Below the pieces are notes generated by a model. The model was not told the origin of the DNA. It made no database searches and saw nothing but the letters and a program-made list of their open reading frames with translations. From Actinacidiphila acididurans (lineage in GTDB: Bacteria; Actinomycetota; Actinomycetes; Streptomycetales; Streptomycetaceae), in the NCBI RefSeq assembly GCF_016918855.1, contig NZ_JADKYB010000031.1, forward strand, positions 33,717 through 97,716: a stretch of DNA of 64,000 bases, in the 5' to 3' direction. Shown piece after piece: positions 59,425 to 64,000 of the stretch. The stretch's first letter is position 1; the number at the start of each line of letters is the position of its first letter. The position numbers and the translations under genes were made by a program.

Positions 59425-59711
59425 TCAGGCGCCGCCTCCCACGGATTCGGATGACGAAGGTGTGGTTTCAGGTTGGCGTGGCACGACCTGGGTGTGAGAG
59501 GGTCGGACGGTCCCGACAACAGGTGCTGCCGGAGCACCCGAGGGCCTGTGGCCGAACCAGCGGGCGTAAGAGGCGGCTCACGGGGCGGCCGCACGCGTGA
59601 CGTGCGAAACGGCGTCCTGAGTAGGCCCCGCTGGATCCGGCCTTTGCGTGGTCACACGCACCCGTCGCTGTCTCCCTGATCGATGTCAGATGCGGACTGT
59701 ACCTTCCCCAC

Positions 59712-60299
59712 ATGGGCGTGTATTTGGTGAGCGTCGGCGCGGAGGAATGGTTCGATGACGAGGAAGACGGGTGGGGCGAAGTCGCCTCGGCACTCAACAC
59801 CGAACTCAGGCGACGGAGCCTGCCGCCCTATGAGAACGTCCCTGCGGAGACAGCCTTCGTACCAGGCTCAGGGCAAGCCTTCGAGGAGAAACTGACCCCG
59901 CCCATGACCGGATTCCTCGCCTTGTGCGAGACCCACCTGTCGCAAGCGGAAGCAGAGACCCTTTGTGGCTGGACGGTGCTCGTGCCTTTTGCGCTCGACG
60001 AGGCGATCGTGTTGCCCATCGACGCCGGTTACGGCGAGCCGACGGTGGTCGTCGGCGCTCCCCGAGCGCTACCCCTCGCGGAGAAGCTGGCAGCAGCCAT
60101 CGATCTGCCGCCCGAGACCCCAGTGACATGCGACAGCCTTGACCTGACCATGTGGTTCCGCTCCGAAGGGGCGAAGCATCTGGGGAGCAACCGACCAGGA
60201 CCGTGGAGTGATGACCTCGACAGAGCCTTCTACGTTGCGCTGTTCCTGCGAGCTGCCCAGCACTCGATCCGCCGCGGCTGCCCCATCGTCTGCACCTGA
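59712..60299 (+). CDS. Hypothetical protein
   Basis: 195 residues: MGVYLVSVGAEEWFDDEEDG, WGEVASALNTELRRRSLPPY, TLCGWTVLVPFALDEAIVLP, DDLDRAFYVALFLRAAQHSI. I recognise no domain; the acidic N-terminus and conserved-looking Trp/Leu blocks suggest a family of streptomycete cytosolic proteins. ATG 59712 lies exactly six bases after TACCTT, so leaderless. It sits just left of an IS1380-type element. Confidence 0.75.
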   Translation: MGVYLVSVGAEEWFDDEEDGWGEVASALNTELRRRSLPPYENVPAETAFVPGSGQAFEEKLTPPMTGFLALCETHLSQAEAETLCGWTVLVPFALDEAIVLPIDAGYGEPTVVVGAPRALPLAEKLAAAIDLPPETPVTCDSLDLTMWFRSEGAKHLGSNRPGPWSDDLDRAFYVALFLRAAQHSIRRGCPIVCT

Positions 60300-60325
60300 G
60301 ATTCGGTCCCGGGTCCCGAGTCTCA

Positions 60326-61817
60326 CTAGCCTCGGGCTTTCATGAAGTGGGCTGTCCGACAGGCGGTCAGCAACGCAGAAAGTGCCTCTGACTAGCAAGA
60401 ATGAGGATTGTCGAGGTCCTTGTTCCCGCTGCAGCCGGAGGCACTTCCCAGGTGAAGCACCCTATCGGGTCCTATCCCCGTACCCGCGTTCAGGGCGACG
60501 GCCGTCAGATCGTCTCCCAGGCCGGGTCGGTCCTGCTCGTTGAAACGGTCCGCATGACCGGCCTTGACCAGGCCATATCCGCAGCTCTGGCTCCGTGGCG
60601 CAAACCGCGGGCCGTCCACGATCCCGGCAAGGTCCTCCTGGACCTCGCCCTGGCCGTCGCACTGGGCGGGGACTGCCTCGCGGACATCGCGACGTTGCGG
60701 TGCGAGCCGGCTTTCTTCGGCCCGGTCGCTTCCGACCCGACGGTCTCGCGCGTGATCGACACCCTCGCCGCCTCCGGCGAGAAAGCCCTGCAGGCCATCC
60801 GGGCCGCACGGGCCGAAGTCCGCAACCGGGCCTGGGCACTGGCGGGCAAGGACGCCCCGGATGCCGATGGGCAGGTCACCGTCGACCTCGACGGTGTCCT
60901 GGTGATCGCGCACTCCGACAAGCAGGACGCGACCGCGACCTGGAAGAAGACCTACGGCCACCACCCCCTCGTGGCGTTCGTCGACCACGGCTCGGGCGGA
61001 ACCGGAGAACCGGTCGCCGCTCTCCTGCGACCAGGCAACGCAGGCTCGAACACGGCCGCCGACCACATCACCACCACCCAGCTGGCCCTGACCCAACTGC
61101 CGAAGAAGTACCGGCGAGGACGGCAGACGCTGATCCGCACGGACTCCGCCGGCGGCACCCACGCCTTCGTGTCCTGGCTCGCAAAACGAGGCCGATGGCT
61201 GTCCTACTCGGTCGGAATGGTGATCACCGAACCCGTCCACGAACACGTGCTGAAGATTCCGGCCTCGGCCTGGACCCCGGCTGTCGAGGCCGACGGCACG
61301 GTCCGCGACGGGGCCTGGGTCGCCGAGCTCACGGGCAAGCTGCTGGACGGCTGGCCGAAGGGCATGCGTTTGGTGGTGCGCAAGGAACGGCCGCATCCCG
61401 GGGCCCAGCTGAGTCTCACCGACGCGGACGGCATGCGGATCACGTGTTTCGCGACCAACACCTCTGATCGGCCGATCGCCGACCTGGAGTTGCGCCACCG
61501 GCTGCGGGCCCGGGCCGAGGACCGCTTCCGCGCCGCCCGCGCCACCGGCCTGCGCAACCTGCCCCTCCACCACACCGCGCAGAACCGGATCTGGCTGGAG
61601 ATCGTCCAGATCGCCTTGGACCTGCTGGCCTGGATGGCCGTGCCCCGGCTGACCAGCACACTTCCCGCCCCGACAACAGCACCACCCGACCCGGAGCAGT
61701 GGAACCCGGCGCCCACCCGACGCGACAGCCGGGCAACCGGCTTGCCCACCATCAGCTCCGGAAAGCGAAACGACCCACCGACTCCGCCGGCGGACGCTCA
61801 AGAAAGATCGAGGCTAG
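60326..61817 (+). mobile_element. IS1380-type insertion sequence
   Basis: Left end CTAGCCTCGGGCTTTCATGA (60326-60345) and right end, read inward on the minus strand, CTAGCCTCGATCTTTCTTGA (61817-61798) match in 17 of 20 positions, giving a ~1.49-kb element around a transposase gene. No clear target duplication was seen in the flanks. Confidence 0.75.
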
Positions 61818-61912
61818 CAGTACCCCTGGTTGTGAGAACCGTGCGGCACAGGTCCGCAAGTCGGCGTCCCGCAGGTGAGGAATCAAGGAGAGCGAGTCTG
61901 GGGAACCCGTGA
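60401..61912 (+). CDS. IS1380-family transposase
   Basis: 503 residues. DDE transposase with VTVDLDGVLVIAHSDKQDAT (first Asp), TLIRTDSAGGTHAFVSWLAK (second Asp) and AEDRFRAARATGLRNLPLHH (Glu), then QNRIWLEIVQIALDLLAWMA. The last ~80 residues are Pro/Arg-rich nonsense unlike the family end and the frame runs ~95 bp past the right terminal repeat; the natural stop (TAG) lies inside that repeat in another frame. So the C-terminus is probably frameshifted and the enzyme may be inactive. ATG 60401 is not certain. Confidence 0.8.
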   Translation: MRIVEVLVPAAAGGTSQVKHPIGSYPRTRVQGDGRQIVSQAGSVLLVETVRMTGLDQAISAALAPWRKPRAVHDPGKVLLDLALAVALGGDCLADIATLRCEPAFFGPVASDPTVSRVIDTLAASGEKALQAIRAARAEVRNRAWALAGKDAPDADGQVTVDLDGVLVIAHSDKQDATATWKKTYGHHPLVAFVDHGSGGTGEPVAALLRPGNAGSNTAADHITTTQLALTQLPKKYRRGRQTLIRTDSAGGTHAFVSWLAKRGRWLSYSVGMVITEPVHEHVLKIPASAWTPAVEADGTVRDGAWVAELTGKLLDGWPKGMRLVVRKERPHPGAQLSLTDADGMRITCFATNTSDRPIADLELRHRLRARAEDRFRAARATGLRNLPLHHTAQNRIWLEIVQIALDLLAWMAVPRLTSTLPAPTTAPPDPEQWNPAPTRRDSRATGLPTISSGKRNDPPTPPADAQERSRLAVPLVVRTVRHRSASRRPAGEESRRASLGNP

Positions 61913-62118
61913 GCACCGGGTGGCGAAAATCAAGGTTCTGTCTTCGATTTCGTGAATGATCTTCGGCTTCTGGCATGGCCTGACGAACTCCTGCTCACGA
62001 TCGGAAGACGGCGGTGTTCTCAGGTGGCAGAGTCGCCGCCTCCTCAGTGTCCGGCCGGGGCTCCCCGTCAAGGGCGCCTTCGGCGTCGCTCACTCGATGG
62101 GTTCGACCCCATGCCGTC

Positions 62119-62215
62119 AGTGAGCCTCTTTCATCCTGAGTTTTCGCAGGTGAGGAGGGTGTGGGTGGCGGCGATGAGTTTGCTGATGCGGCGGGGGCTG
62201 CGGCGGGCGGCGCGG
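62119..62215 (-). repeat. 97-bp direct repeat copy A: IS5-type 3' end
   Basis: Matches 63610-63706 in 94 of 97 bases. On the minus strand it encodes the last residues of an IS5-type transposase (SPRRISKLIAATHTLLTCEN then SG and stop at 62131). Its right edge is base 62215, and the stop codon of the adjacent protein gene starts at 62216. Confidence 0.88.
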
Positions 62216-63505
62216 TCAGCGGACCGGGCGCAGCACCATATATCTGCGGCCGTAGGCGAAGAGCCTCGTTTCACCCACCCGATCGCTGTCGGCCACCGCC
62301 GCACGGTACTTCACGCCGTCGACGTAGAGGTAGCTTCCGTTCTCGATGCCCGGGGTGTCGAACACCGACCGGGGAATGCCCGTGTCCCGGGTCCATGAGG
62401 TGCGTTCCTCGCGGGTGAGCCAGAAGACCGGCTCCGTCGGCGGCCATGCCGGGACGACCTTCACGTCCTCCAGGGTGCCGGCGGCGGCACCGGCACCGGT
62501 GTTGCCGGCCTCCCAGGCGATCAGGCCCGGCACGCCGTGATAGGTCAGGAAGAACGTCTGCTGGATCGGGTCGGTCAGCCCGAGGGGGCCTGCCTGGGCC
62601 AGGAGGGCGGGAACGATCCGGTGCCGGTAGAGGTCCAGCACACCGAGCACCGTTGCGCCGCGTGTCGTCCGCGCCTCGTCGATGATGTCGAGCGGGTCGA
62701 CGCGCTGGAACGTCCTGAAGGCCACCAGCGTGGACAGGTCACCGTCGAAGGCGGGGCGGGCGTGGACCGCCGGCCGGGTCGGCAGTTGCGTCTGGAGAAC
62801 GGCCTCGGGGCCATGGCTCCGAAGGGCGTCGACCAGGGCCGCCAGCCATTGCGCGCGTTCCACCGAGTTTGCCACCCGGTTCGCCGGGGTGGTCTCGTAG
62901 GCCGCGAACTGCTCAAGGGCGTCCGCGCAGGCACCCGTCATCAGGCGGGCGCCCCAGTCCTGCACGGAACTCCTCACCGTGGCCATGCGAATCCGGGCCG
63001 CGCTGCGGACGTACTGCTCCTGGCGGTCGAGGGCGACGTGCTCGTCAGGGCGGCGCAGGTAGGCGAGGACCAACCCGAGTCGGGCGTCGTCGGACCGCAC
63101 CTCCTGACTGATCCCCCTGAGCAGGTCACCGGCCGGTGCCACGTGGAGCTCCAGTTCGTGCAGCAGGGTGACCGCCGCCTGGCCCGGGTCCGTTCCCGGG
63201 CCCGCCATCACGGTCACCTTGATGAACGACTCGTGCGGCGCGAGTATCATCTGGGGCTTGAGCAGGAGCGCCTCCGCGATCAAGGTGCCCTGCGGGGCCT
63301 GGGGCGGACTCACGAACACACCGGTGGACCCGTGCACGTCGACGCCCGAAGCGAGTGCGTCGATGAATAGGTGGCAGGTGAGGTTTCCGTCGACCAGGTC
63401 GAAAAGTTCACGTAACTGCGGGCTGAACGATTTCCGATTGTCGATCAAGGACTGCAATGACGATTTGACGGCGGCGGGAACGGCAGGCTGCCCACTGAAC
63501 TTCAT
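62216..63505 (-). CDS. Unrecognised protein gene bracketed by IS ends
   Basis: 429 residues from ATG 63505 (AGGAAA upstream; 63508 is an adjacent alternative; the frame continues upstream into IS sequence but that part is not credible). Blocks: SFSPQLRELFDLVDGNLTCH, KPQMILAPHESFIKVTVMAG, AAVTLLHELELHVAPAGDLL, WLAALVDALRSHGPEAVLQT, FFLTYHGVPGLIAWEAGNTG, FWLTREERTSWTRDTGIPRS. HELELH resembles but is not HExxH. No signal peptide or membrane helix. No family recognised. The TGA abuts the IS repeat exactly, so the C-terminus may be natural or cut. Composition slightly lower in GC than the left of the window. Confidence 0.7.
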   Translation of the reverse strand: MKFSGQPAVPAAVKSSLQSLIDNRKSFSPQLRELFDLVDGNLTCHLFIDALASGVDVHGSTGVFVSPPQAPQGTLIAEALLLKPQMILAPHESFIKVTVMAGPGTDPGQAAVTLLHELELHVAPAGDLLRGISQEVRSDDARLGLVLAYLRRPDEHVALDRQEQYVRSAARIRMATVRSSVQDWGARLMTGACADALEQFAAYETTPANRVANSVERAQWLAALVDALRSHGPEAVLQTQLPTRPAVHARPAFDGDLSTLVAFRTFQRVDPLDIIDEARTTRGATVLGVLDLYRHRIVPALLAQAGPLGLTDPIQQTFFLTYHGVPGLIAWEAGNTGAGAAAGTLEDVKVVPAWPPTEPVFWLTREERTSWTRDTGIPRSVFDTPGIENGSYLYVDGVKYRAAVADSDRVGETRLFAYGRRYMVLRPVR

Positions 63506-63609
63506 CATTTTCCTGACAATAGCCTCGGCCGGAGGCGCTGAACAGGCGGCCGACGCCGATGCGGCGAGAATGCGGAAAAGCGGAGGCCACCCTTTCACTT
63601 CCGGCCCTG

Positions 63610-63706
63610 AGTGAGCCTCTTTCATCCTGAGTTTTCGCAGGTGAGGAGGGTCGGGGTGGCGGCGATGAGTTTGCTGATGCGGCGGGGGCTGCAGCGGGCG
63701 GCGCGG
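63610..63706 (-). repeat. 97-bp direct repeat copy B: IS5-type 3' end
   Basis: The complete-context copy of the repeat, continuous with a longer piece of the IS5-type transposase frame to its right. See copy A at 62119-62215. Confidence 0.88.
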
Positions 63707-63869
63707 AAGAGCTTCCAGGTCTTGAGTTGTGCGAAGGCGCGTTCGCCTGGTGCTCGCAGGCGGGCGTGGTCGCGGTTGTACTGCTGGTACTGGGCGGGCT
63801 GTTCGCGGTGACGGTAGTAGGGGGTGCGGACGGTGGCGCCGGCGCCTTGGTAGGCGCGGTCGGCCAGGA
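63622..63869 (-). pseudogene. IS5-type transposase, C-terminal third
   Basis: VLADRAYQGAGATVRTPYYR, HREQPAQYQQYNRDHARLRA, PGERAFAQLKTWKLFRAARC and the same LTCENSG end as copy A. This is the C-terminal DDE part (Glu in GERA) of an IS5/IS1373-like element. Its N-terminal part is cut off at 63870 by another element's left end. Confidence 0.85.
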
Positions 63870-64000
63870 CTAGCCTCGCGCTTTCGCGACTGCGGGTGTC
63901 CGATGCTTGATCAAATAAGCGAGGAGCGCATCTGACCTGGGACGATGGGACTTGTCCAGGGTCCATGTCGTCGTCAGGGAAGCTGCACTCCTCAGGTGAA
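63870..64000 (+). mobile_element. Left end of a second IS1380-type element (runs off the window)
   Basis: CTAGCCTCGCGCTTTC at 63870-63885 matches the left end of the element at 60326, followed by GGTGTCCGA and, about 60 bases in, ATCTGACCTGGGACGATGGG, parallel to the sequence before the first transposase start. Its inner part ends in CTCCTCAGGTGAA, like CTTCCCAGGTGAA in the first element. It interrupts the IS5-type transposase. Confidence 0.75.

Noticed and set aside
61913..62118. Short open frames between the IS1380-type element and repeat copy A
   Set aside because: No start with a ribosome-binding site and no recognisable residues; treated as non-coding junction DNA.
62216..63505. HELELH in the orphan protein as a zinc metalloprotease motif
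   Set aside because: Spacing is HE-x3-H, not HExxH, and no third ligand pattern follows, so a protease call is not supported.
63506..63625. N-terminal extension of the orphan gene to an ATG at 63625
   Set aside because: That ATG lies inside the IS5-type repeat and the extra 40 residues lack a ribosome-binding site; 63505 has AGGAAA.

Overview
The window is a very GC-rich chromosomal segment from an actinomycete. The evidence for a Streptomyces or close streptomycete relative is the codon-position GC pattern, frequent GTG starts, three SpoIIE-type phosphatases (two carrying an HATPase domain), secreted polysaccharidases with ricin-lectin modules, XRE-cupin regulators, GlxA-type regulators and leaderless regulator genes. 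Assignment below family level is not possible from the sequence alone.

Left part (1-10 kb): the 3' end of an FNR/2Fe-2S oxidoreductase, a RibD-type reductase, a MarR-MFS efflux pair, a thioredoxin-reductase-like flavoprotein, a stand-alone type III polyketide synthase and a PAS-GAF-SpoIIE-HATPase phosphatase. A frameshifted ATPase gene closes this part. From 10 to 29 kb lies a carbohydrate-attack zone: a two-gene L-arabinofuranoside operon (GH127 then GH54, both with ricin lectins), a GH18 enzyme with a discoidin domain, a GH75 chitosanase and a GH8 chitosanase. The two chitosanases are unrelated families 6 kb apart, yet they share one 19-bp palindrome placed at the same spot relative to matching promoters. 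Interleaved are a MarR-GNAT fusion, a CPT-like kinase, an aldo/keto reductase, an XRE-cupin regulator with a small membrane protein under an unusually long palindrome, RNase HI, a GAF-SpoIIE-HATPase phosphatase, NDH-2 and a LysR/EamA pair.

Middle part (29-43 kb): a PaaK-type ligase behind a PaaR-like operator, a 68-bp tandem repeat array, a flotillin/OB-fold operon, an NhaA-DsbA fusion antiporter, an HD-GlxA coupled pair, a TetR/MDR-oxidoreductase divergent pair with a large inverted repeat, a secreted PDZ-like protein, a penicillin-binding-type serine hydrolase and a third SpoIIE phosphatase.

Right part (43-64 kb): regulators with clear operators (TetR/SDR, MerR with three promoters, PadR with an ABC exporter) mixed with decaying genes: a frameshifted HEAT protein, a secreted-protein remnant, an SDR stub, a metallo-beta-lactamase fragment and IS701-like debris. 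The last 4 kb is insertion-sequence territory: an IS1380-type element with 20-bp ends, a 97-bp direct repeat of an IS5-type 3' end bracketing an unrecognised 429-residue protein gene, and a second IS1380-type left end inserted in the IS5-type transposase. This gradient of decay and IS load looks like a variable chromosomal region, possibly an arm; that placement is inference.

Working logic: most operons here are one regulator plus one output gene, with palindromes in the intergenic space that can be read directly. Several regulators begin exactly six bases after a TANNNT -10 box, so they are probably translated from leaderless transcripts.
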